A DNA stretch of 64,000 nucleotides from Salticus scenicus (taxonomy: Eukaryota > Arthropoda > Arachnida > Araneae > Salticidae). The stretch is taken from the NCBI GenBank assembly GCA_963930645.1, contig OZ005656.1, forward strand, positions 272,039,695 through 272,103,694. Direction: 5' to 3'. The notes under the pieces were generated by a model, which was given only the letters and a program-made list of their open reading frames with translations, had not been told where the DNA came from and made no database searches. This document shows positions 43,187 through 54,345 of this stretch, one piece after another. The translations under genes and the position numbers were made by a program. Within the stretch, counting starts at the first letter, position 1; every line of letters starts with the position of its first letter.

Positions 43187-43641
43187 TTAGTGGAATTAAT
43201 TATGCTTTAGTAAAATTTACAACTGTTCTTCAATCAAAAAGATTTCTGAATCTATGAAGGTTCTTATCTAAGTTAATGAATATGTAGAAACTAATAATAA
43301 TAATAATAATAAAAACTTTAATAACATTTTATTGTATTGATTTAAGAAATTTTCCCAAAAGAGAAAGTTTATTAAGTTTCAATGCGTTCATAGATCGAAG
43401 TCGGGTGTTATGATGCTATCAAATTTCAGTTTGAAAAATATTATTATTATTTTTAATTTAGTTTAACTTTTAGTTTATTTTTTTAGATATGACTATTCAA
43501 AATAATATGTTGCATAGTTCAATGCTCTGACTGAATGTAAAGAATTGTATTTGGGGAATAATTAATAAGACAATATCCGTAAAAAGTGCGCAAGCTGAAG
43601 AGAAGTCTTAATTTATTAAACTAAATTTGATTAAATTATTT
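43187..43641. other. AT-rich non-coding
   Basis: An (ATA)n microsatellite lies at 43292-43310. Nothing else recognised. Confidence 0.5.
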
Positions 43642-44237
43642 AAAACTCTGGAGGGACTCCACTCTACTTTCCGAACATTAAGTAATTAACGGTTGTGTAA
43701 ATAAAATAAAGTAAGACAAGTCGTTAAATAAACGAAAGAAAAAAATTATAATCAGGTGTTTGAGTATTTTTCTCCACATAGTATGTTTAATTTAATGCTA
43801 AGGCACTTCAAATCATTTTAAGTCACAGATCATAATGTTAAAGAATTTTTTGTGTCCCCTGTAAAATTCTATAAGATCTAGATTCACCAAAATCTATATA
43901 GTCCTCACGATGGTGACTTAGACGCTGAATTTGAGCCCATAGACCATAATGATAAAGAATTTTTCTATGTATCCCTCTAAAAACTGTGTGTTAGATTCTC
44001 CAAAATCAGTAGGATCCGTACTGCGGTGACCTATAACATACATATCAACATTAAGCTCATTCGAACAAAGCGTTTAGACGATATCATATTCACCCACATA
44101 CATATATACATCAACGTACGAATAGCAAAAATGAACTCGATGGACTTCAAAACGTGTAGTAACATCAAAATCTCAAATTCGGATTTTTGACATGATTTTA
44201 ACACTTTCCTTACACATGCATGTTTAGAAAGTAAAAA
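43642..44237 (-). repeat. Family A repeat, copy 4 (shortened)
   Basis: CTCTGGAGGGACTCCACTCT, then TTTCCGAACATTAAG at the left; ACATGCATGTTTAGAAAGTAAA at the right end. About one and a half internal 174-bp units remain, so it is the shortest copy. Confidence 0.82.
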
Positions 44238-45776
44238 TGAAAAGAAAATTTAATCAGTACTGATTTGATAACGTATTCCTTTTATTACATTATATGGAGT
44301 TCTGCAGTTTAAAAAAAATTTTTCTCCCTTTTTAAGGATTATTAAACTTTCAGCACTTTGAAAATGTTATAATTAGCGTTTAAACTTACATAATCTGCTA
44401 TTGCTTATTTCATTTTAAGCTTAAGGCACCGTTGGAAAAACACATAAAATATATTTTGGCAAAGAAAGTTTATCCCAGTTTATTCTATTTTCGAATACAA
44501 TAAGGTTATTTTTGAGTCTCTAGAGAAAAAAGGTTATTATTAAGATGTATTTATCCCTCACAGATCAAGGCTAAACGTTATTTTCTGTATAGAACATAAA
44601 TTTTGATTGAAACTGAAAAATCTAATTAACAAGATATTCCAGAACAAATTTTCAATTCAGTTCTACAATAAATTTATAACGATTTTTATAAACTAATTAT
44701 TAACTGCAGTTATTATTTTAAGAACTTGTTAAAATTAATTTATTAATTAAATATGTTTGGCGATAAAACCGTGGTCAACCTATATATTGTCTGTAAATTG
44801 CATATGCTCAGTAGAGAAACACACACCTAACACCACTTTAAATGCTCTTCGAGAGACTTCCAAATATATCCTTAACAATCCGAAAATTTCATTTGTGTAA
44901 ACCTATAAACAAATAAACTTTTTCAGACTATTTTCCATAAAAAAAATATGCTTTTTTGTTTATAAAATACATATGTTTATTTTATTTTGTTTAGTGGAGT
45001 CTAAAAATTTAAAAATCTCCCAATAAGAAATTTTGCCCATAGATGTAATACATTTGACTATTTTTAAGTGTCCTTGTTCACGAATTATTAGTTCGATTTC
45101 AATAAAAATTTCAAGTAATAACCTTCCATGATAAGGATTTAAAACAACGAATTCAAAATTTCTGCTAATATTTTTTGTATTGTACAGATAACAGACAAAC
45201 ACTCTGACCAACCGCAAAAAAACAGATATTTGTGTTTATGAGAGATGAAAACATGTAATTGTATCGAAAACTCATTTTCGTGAATTTCCCACCGCCCCCC
45301 CCCCCCCAAAAAAAAAAAAAAAAAAAAAATACTTTCTATACCATACATTGCTAACAGAAATTTTTTGCAACTAAATTGATGATTTGCTACGTGATTTTTT
45401 TTCGTTTTTAATATTTTAACATAGATTGAAACCTTATTTTAAACAATATTTTGAAATCTTTTCACAGCACAAATGTTCATTCTAAAAAAAAAAAATAATA
45501 ATAATAAAAACTTCATTTACAAAATTTTAATTTTTTATTCCGTTGAATGAAAGAATAATTGGAAAAAATGAGATTTTTCGTTTAGTTTTAGTCACTTCTT
45601 ACAGGACCATACAATTTAGATATACACATTCTTTTCTACAACTACAAACTGTTTGAAGTAAATATTCAGTTACTTACAGAACATATAAAAAGTTAAACTA
45701 CGTAACAAACAAGAAAATTCAAAAATGTTTATTATCTATACGAAATGCACGGATTTTAAACACAATATTATCCTTT
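44238..45776. other. AT-rich non-coding
   Basis: A C run/A run junction at 45295-45331 explains a long minus-strand frame. No genes or known repeats recognised. Confidence 0.5.
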
Positions 45777-45780
45777 TTAA

Positions 45781-46794
45781 CCCTTTGTTGCATCGTGTCC
45801 ACTGTAGTGGACAAAAGTTTAAATATTTTTCCTTTCACACAAATGGTTTTACAGATTTGGTTTCAATGTTTATACTTTCTGTATTATTTAAGCTTTCAAC
45901 TGTTCTTCATAGATAGCAGCATAATATAAAATTACAGATTGCATTGCTAGTTTGAAAATAGCGTCAACCTCTACTTCCGAGTTAGTATGATTTCTCATTG
46001 TAAACATTGTATATAAGTGCTAAACCTTTTTTATTTTGACATTTTGCATTTTGAAATAGTAATTTTAGGCATTTTAGAATATGTTTGAATAGAACACTTA
46101 TTTTCAGATGCTCTCTTTCATGAAAATTGGTGTATTTTTCTTTTTGTCAACTACAATGGACGCTATGAACAAAGGCTAATGTAGGAATATTTTCGTTTGT
46201 CCATTGCAGTGGTACAAAAGGGTATTATTTCATTTTATAGATGTTACCGTGATACATTCTTGGCTTCTTTACAAAGCTGTCATACCACAATGTTCCATGC
46301 AACTAGAATTCAAGATGTCCATTGCCAGAGGACTAATACAAGCAGTATCAAGAGTAATTGATGAACAAGATACAGAAAGACTTACGTAAACAAGGTCCAA
46401 TGTCAGTGTAAAAACCTACAAAAATAAATGTCAGTCAAAGCAAGCTCTGTCCTCTACGATGGAGTGGATCATTTTTCTAGACAAATATCAAATAGTGCTC
46501 AAAGATGTAAAATGGAGTTATGCTCAAGAAAATCTACATATTCATGCGTTAAATGCAAAGTTCATTTGTGTATCGATGAAAAAAGTGACGGCTATTATTA
46601 TTTTTATCACCACTTCTACTTTAGATATCCAGTTTCTATATGCATACTGTCCACTACAGTGGACAAACTATAATTTTAAAATAAACAAAATTTTGATGAA
46701 ACAATTTTTTACCTGATTTCTGGGGCAATTTTAAATAGGATAAACACAATAATTTCCTTTAAACTTTCCCAGGTGATTAATATGCAACAAAGGG
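45781..46794 (+). mobile_element. Internally deleted piggyBac-like element
   Basis: Flanked by TTAA at 45777-45780 and 46795-46798. The ends are perfect 13-bp TIRs, CCCTTTGTTGCAT and ATGCAACAAAGGG. Just inside the left end lies GTCCACTGTAGTGGAC (45797-45812), and its exact reverse complement lies at 46649-46664. The interior keeps only the C-terminal part of a transposase gene. TTAA target duplication plus CCC...GGG ends are diagnostic of piggyBac. Confidence 0.93.
46204..46673 (+). pseudogene. piggyBac transposase C-terminal remnant
   Basis: The 46204-46389 frame (WYKRVLFHFIDVTVIHSWLL... KMSIARGLI) matches the segment after the third catalytic Asp in piggyBac transposases. A second frame at 46428-46673 has DGVDHFSRQI and then cysteines in CKMELC...CVKCKVHLC, the C-terminal cysteine-rich zinc domain that binds element ends. 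A stop and a frameshift separate the two, and the catalytic Asp triad is not present. It is non-functional and could move only with transposase from elsewhere. Confidence 0.82.
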
Positions 46795-46896
46795 TTAACT
46801 GCAAATTGCAATTGGGGGGGGGGGATGAATCTAATGTATTAAGGAATAATAGTCATTTGGAAGAATCTCGTATTAATAGAGACTACCTTGAATGTA

Positions 46897-47455
46897 TTTC
46901 ATGCAAAATTATTTAAAATATTCTTACTTTATTCTTCCTCATGAATTAATTAAATTAATGAAAAATTTAGAGCAAGTTCTTTTTCAAAAATTGATAGTGT
47001 CGCTTGTCTTTGCCAAAATTCAATAAAACTCTCAAAACTTTTAAACATTTTTTCAATTTATTTCAAACTCATAAAAAGCAGCTTCAACTCTGAGATATGT
47101 TCACTTTATCTGATTCATTTCAAACCAGATATAATGCTTTTAGAAAATTCTATCTTACAGTTTTTAAAAGGTCGTATGATCCAGCGAGCGATAACATCTG
47201 TTACCGTTAAAGTATTTCTAATATTTTATCCATAGCCTGAAGTTACTTTTTATGATATAAAATTTATTTTATTTTATTTTTTCTTTTGAAATTGTTTGTC
47301 AAGATTGTTTATACATAAAATATACAACTTCTTAGAAATTACTTACTTTTATTTAAAGTTTTGAATACTTAAATGTACACAATATTAAAATAAGGTATTA
47401 TGTTATAACACAATTGAGTATAAAACAATGTGTCTTACATGTAATATATATATAA
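46897..47455 (+). repeat. Family E dispersed repeat, copy 2
   Basis: Same order of blocks as 10124-10630 with moderate divergence and a (TTTTA)n expansion at 47262-47280. Confidence 0.75.
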
Positions 47456-47834
47456 AATCGCATAAACTCTTGGCGAGATGGCCAGCATAAATATTTCCTA
47501 AACTTGATCATAGATGGTAACATAAAATTTGTTCACAGAATTTAAATTTTTCATTCATATTCACGTGTGCATAAATAATTTTAAATTATAGTTTTTTTTT
47601 TTTTAATTCAAAGTAAAAAGGGGTAGATTTATGCATCTTTTATAAATAAAGGAACGCTTTTCCATATTATTACAGATGGAAATAGTTGTTATTGGTAAAA
47701 TTACTTTTGGTTTAAAATTTACCTTTATTTATTTATTTATTTATTTGGTACATGGATATATTTTTTCTAAATAGCTCACAAACTTTTATTCAAGAGAAAT
47801 ATCTTATAAGATTAAGATTTTATTTTCACTTTAT
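47456..47834. other. AT-rich non-coding
   Basis: Short (TTTA)n tract at 47727-47744. Nothing else recognised. Confidence 0.5.
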
Positions 47835-48222
47835 ATATCTGTACTGATAAGTATAAAGGATTTATGTCCAAAAATGTCGATTTTGAGTTAAGTACATAGT
47901 CAGACTCAGAAATTTTTTTTCTATCGATTGGTATAAAGGATTTAAATCCATGTCATTTAGTCTTTGAGAAAATGCATTGGTAAAAAAAGATTCAAGTCAG
48001 AAATTTAGCATTAATCTTTGGTATAAAATATTTAATTCAATTTTTTCCCTTTATTAAATGAAGATTGACAATCACTGAATGGTATAAAGCGTATAAACCA
48101 ACATAATCCCTTTTTCCTAATCGATTCTGCTGATTAGTTTTTAATTAGTTTAACTTTATTTTTCGTCTCCTGAAAAATCAAGAATATGGACTTAAATCCT
48201 TTATACTTATCAGTACAGATAT
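47835..48222. mobile_element. MITE with 36-bp TIRs
   Basis: ATATCTGTACTGATAAGTAT plus AAAGGATTTATGTCCA on the left is mirrored on the right with one mismatch. The inner part repeats GGTATAAAGGATTTAAATCC-like motifs four times (about 47855, 47930, 48020, 48092). 388 bp, no ORF. Confidence 0.87.
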
Positions 48223-48521
48223 TAATCAAGAAATTTGCCAGTCCTTGCGTGTGTGAGTGCGCAAGCACTCTAGAACATAAAATTTACAGAGCTAAGACTT
48301 TCTTTCCGAAATGAATTTTTTTTTTTTTACTTTTTATCTTCAGTTTCTGATAATCGAACAATCCAATGCGCACATAATATCTTTTAATGAATTGTTTTAT
48401 TTGCATCTTGTATTCTCTTAATTTTAATATTGTTTAAAAATTCTTTAATTTTTGTATATAATATTATCCAAGCTAAACGTGTGAAAGCCAGCTAGTAGAC
48501 GAAAAATAATGTTTATATATA
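48223..48521. other. AT-rich non-coding
   Basis: Nothing recognised. Confidence 0.5.
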
Positions 48522-49379
48522 CAGTGAAAAACGTTTAACACGAAACTGAGAGGACCAAAATATTTTTTCGTGTTAAAAGAATTTCGTGTAAAAAGATTCG
48601 TAAAAAAAGTACAAAACTGGCCAATGTTTTCCATGTCGTGAATTATTATTTCCATTTCCTGTAAAACTACTGCAAACTGGTATCCATTAGGATAAAAATC
48701 AAGTACAAATAGTACTGTTTTTGGAGGAAAAAAAATCACATATGTTTTACTTCTTTTTCAGCACCATATTGTTCAAAAACTGATCGAGATCATACATTGT
48801 TTTATTCATCTCTGAATTTGAATGCGCATCTAAATAACTGCGGATACTCATTATTTTCTTCATTTCTGAAGCAGAAGGGACAGGAACTGCATCGTTGATT
48901 CAGTTGTCAGATTCGTCATCAAAATTTACGTAAGTGGAATTATTTTAATGATGAACGATTTCAAAAATCTCATTGTTGGTGCTGTAAAACACACGATCAT
49001 TGACAGCAACATGTAGTAGCATAGTTACCAACATTTTAACTTATTTCAGAGCTCTTTTAGCTCCGCGTTCATTTCGTACCTCTTTATTTATAGACTATTT
49101 TCCTTGAATATATAACTATGATAAAATAAGAAAAAATTACTCCTAAGAAAAAAGTGGTATGGAAATAAAGGCGGGTCTAAAAATGCTTCAGAATAAATTA
49201 AAATGTTGGCATCTCTCTTGTAGCAAACATGCCACTGAAGATCTAAAGCGAATTTTTTTTCGTGTTAAACGATTTTTGTTTCATGTTAAAAGAAAAAAAA
49301 TGTATTAAATACCATAGTATACTGTCCAGACCGCTGTATTATTTCGTGTTAACCGATTTTTCATGTTAAGCTTTCTCTG
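48522..49379 (-). mobile_element. Internally deleted pogo/Tigger-like element
   Basis: Starts CAGTGAAAAACGTTTAACAC and ends (reverse complement) CAGAGAAAGC...GGTTAACACGAAA, with TA on both sides. Extra copies of the TTTCGTGTTAA motif lie in both subterminal parts. A transposase C-terminal remnant is on the minus strand. Confidence 0.8.
48747..48960 (-). pseudogene. pogo/Tigger transposase C-terminal remnant
   Basis: Minus-strand translation gives VNFDDESDN, a stop, then SASEMKKIMSIRSYLDAHSN and MYDLDQFLNNMVLKKK before a natural TAA at 48749-48747. This resembles the acidic-then-helical C-terminus of Tigger-type transposases (final ...LRxYLE...DxLExF). The catalytic DDE region is absent. An internal stop confirms decay. 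Confidence 0.65.
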
Positions 49380-49837
49380 TATATATATTTCTATCCATGA
49401 ATTAATGGCTATTAGTTTGTGCGAGTTTGAAATCAAAGGAAAGGCTTTGGGAATTGAACTGGAAAGTGATGAAACGTTTGCTGTCACAGTGAAATATAAA
49501 GTATGATAAATCGCCGGGGAAAATATTTCGTAGCTTTTCAAGACATATAATGATGGCATCCATTTCAAAACTGAATTTGATGCTCTGAAGTCTTTTGAAT
49601 TTTCTGAAAGACAGATGAATGAATAGATATATAAATTGCTTCGAAATATAAATACCACAAGCGTACATTTTTAAATGTATCTTTAATTGATTTTTAATTT
49701 GTGATTTCGACAAACGATGTCGATTATCACAAATATTAAAATATAAATATGTATATATATTATAAACGGTTGTTTAAAGTTGGAATTACCATTATAATAT
49801 ATTGGGGGATAGAGATTTATTTCTTTATTATTAGAAG
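49380..49837. other. AT-rich non-coding
   Basis: Two overlapping minus-strand frames (49305-49713) show no recognisable domain. Confidence 0.4.
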
Positions 49838-49932
49838 GTTTTTAATTGAAATTGACTTTGTCATCGTGTCTTCGTGTCACGCTAGTAAACAATGCGCCTT
49901 CATTTTAAAGTAAATATAAGCTATTTCGTTTG

Positions 49933-50006
49933 TCGCTCTGTGGCTCGGTTGGTAAGAGCGTCCTGTTAATAACGCGGTGGTTGTGAGTTCGGTCCCTGGA
50001 AGGTCC
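49933..50006 (+). tRNA. tRNA-Ile-like pseudogene 1
   Basis: GTGGCTCGGTTGGTAAGAGC (D arm and A box), loop TTAATAA (anticodon AAT, Ile), GAGTTCGGTCCC (B box). Four of five anticodon-stem pairs remain. The acceptor stem does not pair, so it is a tRNA-derived head rather than a working tRNA. Confidence 0.65.
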
Positions 50007-50363
50007 AGCGTGTTAGTTTATGTAGATAATTAGTAGAAAAGGTGTTAATTGAAACAAGAAAACTTTTCGTTGCTTGCACTAAGAATTTTTTGAGGAGTTT
50101 TTTTAAGAAGCATTTTTTTTAATTTAGATAGTGGAAAACACAAAACATTTTAGATATTAAAAAAGCACAAAATAAAATGTTTTAAGTAAAAAATACATTA
50201 AAAAATATTTTTAGAAGCTTTATATACATGTATATATAAACATTATATATTACAATTATATGAAATTGGATTTGTCATCGGCTTTTTGTCACGTTAAAAA
50301 ACCAAGACGCTTTCATTATATATATTAAAAAAAAAAAAAAAATGCAAACAACTCATTGTATTT

Positions 50364-50435
50364 CTTAATGAATCAGCTGGTTACAGCGTCATGTTGATAA
50401 TGCGAGAGTCGTGTGTTCGATCCTCGCCAGACCGA
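50364..50435 (+). tRNA. tRNA-Ile-like pseudogene 2
   Basis: Degenerate A box (GAATCAGCTGGTTACAGCG), loop TTGATAA (anticodon GAT, Ile), B box GTTCGATCC. Acceptor stem not preserved. Confidence 0.6.
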
Positions 50436-50712
50436 GGTGTTTTTTGCAAATAATTAATAGAAAAAGTGTCAATTAATAAAAGAAAATATTTCGTTGTGTA
50501 CACAGTATCCTAATAATTTTTCAAAAGTTTTTAAACGGCTTTTTATCTAGTTACAAAAAGCACAAAATTAAAATGTAAGTAAAAATAAATAAATAAATAA
50601 AATTTTTTAGAAGCTTTTTATTAGTTAGAAGCTTTTTACATGAAATTGACTTGGTCATCGTGTCTTCCTATCACGCTAGTAAACAATTAAAGTAAATATA
50701 AGCCGTTCCGTT

Positions 50713-50789
50713 TGTGGCTACGTGGCTCAGTTGGTCAGAGCGTCAGTTTAATAACGCCGTGGTCGCGAGTTCGGTCCCCGGGAGGTACG
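50713..50789 (+). tRNA. tRNA-Ile-like pseudogene 3
   Basis: Best match to animal tRNA-Ile(AAT) in the D and T arms: GTGGCTCAGTTGGTCAGAGC, TTAATAACGCC, GGTCGCGAGTTCGGTCCCCG. The anticodon stem has several mispairs. A T run just downstream (TTAATTTTTG) could end a Pol III transcript. Confidence 0.68.
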
Positions 50790-51029
50790 GAGTGTTAATT
50801 TTTGAGGATAATTACTAGAAAAGGAGTCAATTGATAAAAGAAAATTTTTCGTTGACTACACAATATCTTAAGAATTTTGCGAAAACAATTTTTAAGAAGT
50901 TTTTTTTTTTTTTTTTTTTTTTCTTTTTTTTTTTTTTAAATATTAGAAAACACAAAACATTCTTAGATGTTTAAAAAGCTCAAAATTAAAAGTTTCAAGT
51001 ACAAAATACATAAATAAATATTTTTAGAA

Positions 51030-51083
<54 letters not shown>

Positions 51084-51171
51084 TATTATATGAAGTTGAA
51101 TTTGCCATCGCGTTTTCTGTCACGATAAAAAACAAGACGAAAAAAAAATGTAAGCAATTCATTGTATTTCT

Positions 51172-51200
51172 TAATGTCTCAGTTGGTTAGAGCGTCATGA
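51172..51200 (+). tRNA. tRNA-Ile-like pseudogene 4, 3' half deleted
   Basis: TCTCAGTTGGTTAGAGCGTC plus ATGATAA, then straight into the unit tail (TTTTTGCAAATAATTAATAG). The T arm and B box are lost. Confidence 0.6.
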
Positions 51201-51473
51201 TAATTTTTGCAAATAATTAATAGAAACGGTGTTAGTTGATAAAAGGAAATATATCGTTGTGTACACAGTATCCTAATAATTTTTGAAGAGTTTTTTTTAA
51301 ATAGCTTTTTATCTAGTTACTAAAAAGCACAAAATAAAAATTTAAATAAAAATAAATAAATAAATAAAGTTTTTATAAGCTTTTTATTGAAACTGGATTT
51401 CGTTATCGCGTCTTCATGTCACGCTAATAAATATGACACCGCAACTTTAAAGTAAATGTCAGCAGTTCTTACA

Positions 51474-51541
51474 GTCGCTCGTTGGCTCAGTTGGTCAGAG
51501 CGTCGTTAATGCGATGGTGGTGAGTTCCATCCCCGAAGGAT
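51474..51541 (+). tRNA. tRNA-Ile-like pseudogene 5
   Basis: GTTGGCTCAGTTGGTCAGAG intact, anticodon arm shortened by several bases (GCGTCGTTAATGCGATGG), B box altered to GTTCCATCC. Confidence 0.6.
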
Positions 51542-51812
51542 CGATGTGTTAAATTTTGTAGATAATTAATAGAAAATGTGTCAAATGATAAAAGGAAATT
51601 TTTCATTGTCTACGCAGTATTCTAAGAATTTTTGAAGAGTTTTTTTAAGAAGCTTTTTTTAGATATTAAAAAGCACAAAATAAAAAGTTTTATATATATG
51701 TACATATTCTTTTAGAAGCATTTTATTGAAACTGGATTTTTATCATCTTGCCTTTGTGTCATTCTGAAGAAGAAGGCGCCTCCACTTTAATATGAATTCA
51801 AACAACCTTTTT

Positions 51813-51886
51813 CGTCTTCGTTAGCGCATTTGGTTAGAGCGTCATGGTGATAACGCGATGCTCGTGGGTTCGACCCTTGCAAGCCG
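51813..51886 (+). tRNA. tRNA-Ile-like pseudogene 6
   Basis: GTTAGCGCATTTGGTTAGAG, loop GTGATAA (anticodon GAT), GTGGGTTCGACCCTTGC. Four of five anticodon-stem pairs remain. Confidence 0.62.
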
Positions 51887-52300
51887 ATGTGTTGCTTTTT
51901 TGCACATCATTAATAGAAACTATGTCAACTGATAAAAGAAAATCTTTCATTGTCTACACATTATCATAAGGAATATTTAAAGAAGCTGTTTTTGAGTTAC
52001 TAAAACGCACAAAATAAAAATTTTAGTAAAAATATAAATAAAAATAACACTGAAAGTTTTTTTTTATTATTATTGTGTAGCCCTAAAAAGCCCACAATAA
52101 AAATTTATTCTTGCAAAGACATGCTATAAAATCATAAAAGTGTCAACAACAAGAAAATTTTAAAGAAAAATATAGATATTTCACTTTTGGAAAAGGTGAA
52201 AAATTTTAAATATTCTAAATATTTTAAAAAGCATTCGAGAACAATATTCTTTTTGTATAAGTATTTGTGAGATTTTTCTAGAATGTTCTATGGTTTTTCT

Positions 52301-52372
52301 TGACAGTTAGACTTTTGGTTAGAACGTCATGCTGATAATGCAATGATCGTTGGATTCGGTCCTCGAAAGACG
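52301..52372 (+). tRNA. tRNA-Ile-like pseudogene 7
   Basis: The 5' part is replaced by TTGACAGTTAGACTTTTGG; then TTAGAACGTCATGCTGATAA (anticodon GAT) and a weak B box ATTCGGTCC. The sequence upstream differs from the other leaders and is shared with head 9. Confidence 0.55.
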
Positions 52373-52522
52373 ATATAGTACTTTTTTTCCAGATAAATAA
52401 TCGAAAAAAAAAAAAAAAATGTCAATTGATAAAAGACAATCTTCCGTTGTCTACAAAATATCCTAAGAAGTTTTAATTAGTTTTTTTTAAGAAGCTTTTT
52501 TCTTTTTGTAACTAAAAAGCAC

Positions 52523-53009
52523 AAAATAAATTTAAGTAAAAAATCATTTTTTAAAATTAGAAGCTTTTTATTGTGAAGCCCTAAAAAGCATAAAATAAAA
52601 TTTATTCTGGCAAAGACATGCTACAAAGAAATGAAAGTTTCAACACTAAGAAAATTTTAGAGAAAAGTATAAGTACTTTCCTTTTCAAGAGATGAAAATT
52701 TTTTAATGTTCAAAATATTTTAAAAAGCTTTCGAGACATTTGAAATTTCTGGCCAAACGAACAATTATATAAAAACTAATAACTAAGAATATTGGTCTCG
52801 AAAGATTTTTAAAATATTTTGAACATTAAAAAATTTTCATCTCTTGAAAAGGAAAGTACTTATACTTTTCTCTAAAATTTTCTTAGTGTTGAAACTTTCA
52901 TTTCTTTGTAGCATGTCTTTGCCAGAATAAATTTTATTTTATGCTTTTTAGGGCTTCACAATAAAAAGCTTCTAATTTTAAAAAATGATTTTTTACTTAA
53001 ATTTATTTT
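52523..53009. repeat. Near-perfect 215-bp inverted repeat (hairpin)
   Basis: Arms 52523-52737 and 52795-53009 are each 215 bases and differ at one base that I can find (AAGC/AATC near the loop). The loop is 57 bases. Arm content is the unit tail (AAGTAAAAAATCATTTTTTA, GAAGCCCTAAAAAGCATAAA). No TIR-type target duplication is seen. Confidence 0.93.
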
Positions 53010-53099
53010 TAGAAGCTTTTTATTAAAATTAGATTTTGTAATCGTGTCACGCATAGAAACAAGGCGCCTCTACTTAAAGTAAATATAAGCAGTTCTTTT

Positions 53100-53183
53100 T
53101 GTTACTCGTTAGCTTAGTTGCTTAGAGTTTTGTGTTGACAACGTGATTGTGTTGACAACGTGAGTTCGATCCTCGAAGGGCCA
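53100..53183 (+). tRNA. tRNA-Ile-like pseudogene 8, internal duplication
   Basis: CGTTAGCTTAGTTGCTTAGA, then the anticodon arm duplicated (TGTTGACAACGTGA twice), then GAGTTCGATCCTCGAAGG. The leader is like heads 1, 3 and 5. Confidence 0.6.
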
Positions 53184-53613
53184 ATGCGTTAATTTTGCAG
53201 ATAATTAATAGTAAAGGTGTCAATTAATAAAAGAAAATTTTTCCTTGTATACACAGCATCCTAAGAAATTTTGATTAGTTTTTTTATGAAGCTTTTTTTT
53301 CTAAAACGCAAAAACTAAAAATTTAAGTAAAAAAATAAAAAATAAAAATAAAATAAATAAATAAAAACACTGGAAGCTTTTTATTGTGGAGCCCTAAAAA
53401 AGGCAAATTAAAAATTTATTTTTTCAGAAACATGCTATAAAAAGGATAAAAGACACAGCAATTAGAAAATTTTAAAGAAAAAATAGATATTTCACTTTTG
53501 CAAGTGATGAAAAATTTTAAATATTCAAAATATTTCAAAATGCATTCGAGAACAATATTGTTTTTGTATATGTATTTGTTAGACTTTTCTAACATGTTCT
53601 ATGATTTTTCTTG

Positions 53614-53686
53614 CCTGTTGTTTGACTGTTGGTTAGAGCATCATGCTGATCATGCGATGATCGTATGTTCGATCCTCGAAGGGCCG
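53614..53686 (+). tRNA. tRNA-Ile-like pseudogene 9
   Basis: TTGGTTAGAGCATCATGCTG plus ATCATGCGATGATCG, B box GTTCGATCC. The 5' part is replaced as in head 7. Confidence 0.58.
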
Positions 53687-53821
53687 ATGAGTTAATGTTT
53701 ACAGATAATTAATAAAAAAGGTGTTAGTTGACAAAAGAAAATTTTTCAATACTTAAACAGTATCCTAAAATTTTTTAATTAGTTTTTTTTAGAAGCTTCT
53801 AATGTAATTAAAAAGCACAAA

Positions 53822-54345
53822 ATAAAAATTTAAGTTAAAAACACATTTTTTAACAACAGAAGCTTTTTATTGTGGAGCGCTAAAAAGCATAAAATAAAAA
53901 TTTATTTTTGCAAAGGCATGCTATAAAGAAATGAAAGTTTCAACACTAAGAAAATTCTAGAGAGAAATTCTAGATATTTCACTTTTGCAAGAGATGAAAA
54001 TTTTTAAATATTCAAAATATTTTAAAAAACTTTCGAGACCTTTGAAATTTATGGCTAAACGAATATTTATATAACTATGGTTTAACGAATATTTTAATAA
54101 CTAAGAATATTGGTCTCGAAAGCTTTTTAACATATTTTGAATATTTAAAAATTCCATCTTTTGCAAATGTGAAATATCTATATTTTCCTCTAGAATTTTC
54201 TTTGTTAATGTTGAAACTTTCATTTCTTTATAGCATATCTTGGCAATAATAATTTTTTTTATTCTTTTTAGTGCTCCACAGTAAAAAGTTTCTATTGTTA
54301 AATAATGTCTTTTTCACTTAAATTTTTATTGTTGTGTGTTATATT
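53822..54345. repeat. Second, older fold-back (diverged copy of 52523-53009)
   Basis: The left arm AAAAATTTAAGTTAAAAACA...AACTTTCGAGACC and the right arm GGTCTCGAAAGCTTTTTAAC...CACTTAAATTTTTATT pair with many mismatches around an about 75-base loop. It has the same gene order and loop phrases (ACTAAGAATATTGGTCTCGA) as the first fold-back, so both descend from one event. Confidence 0.85.

Noticed and set aside
49933..53686. Calling the nine tRNA-Ile-like heads functional tRNA genes.
   Set aside because: D arm and anticodon loop are recognisable, but acceptor stems do not pair, several anticodon stems are broken, and one head lacks its 3' half.
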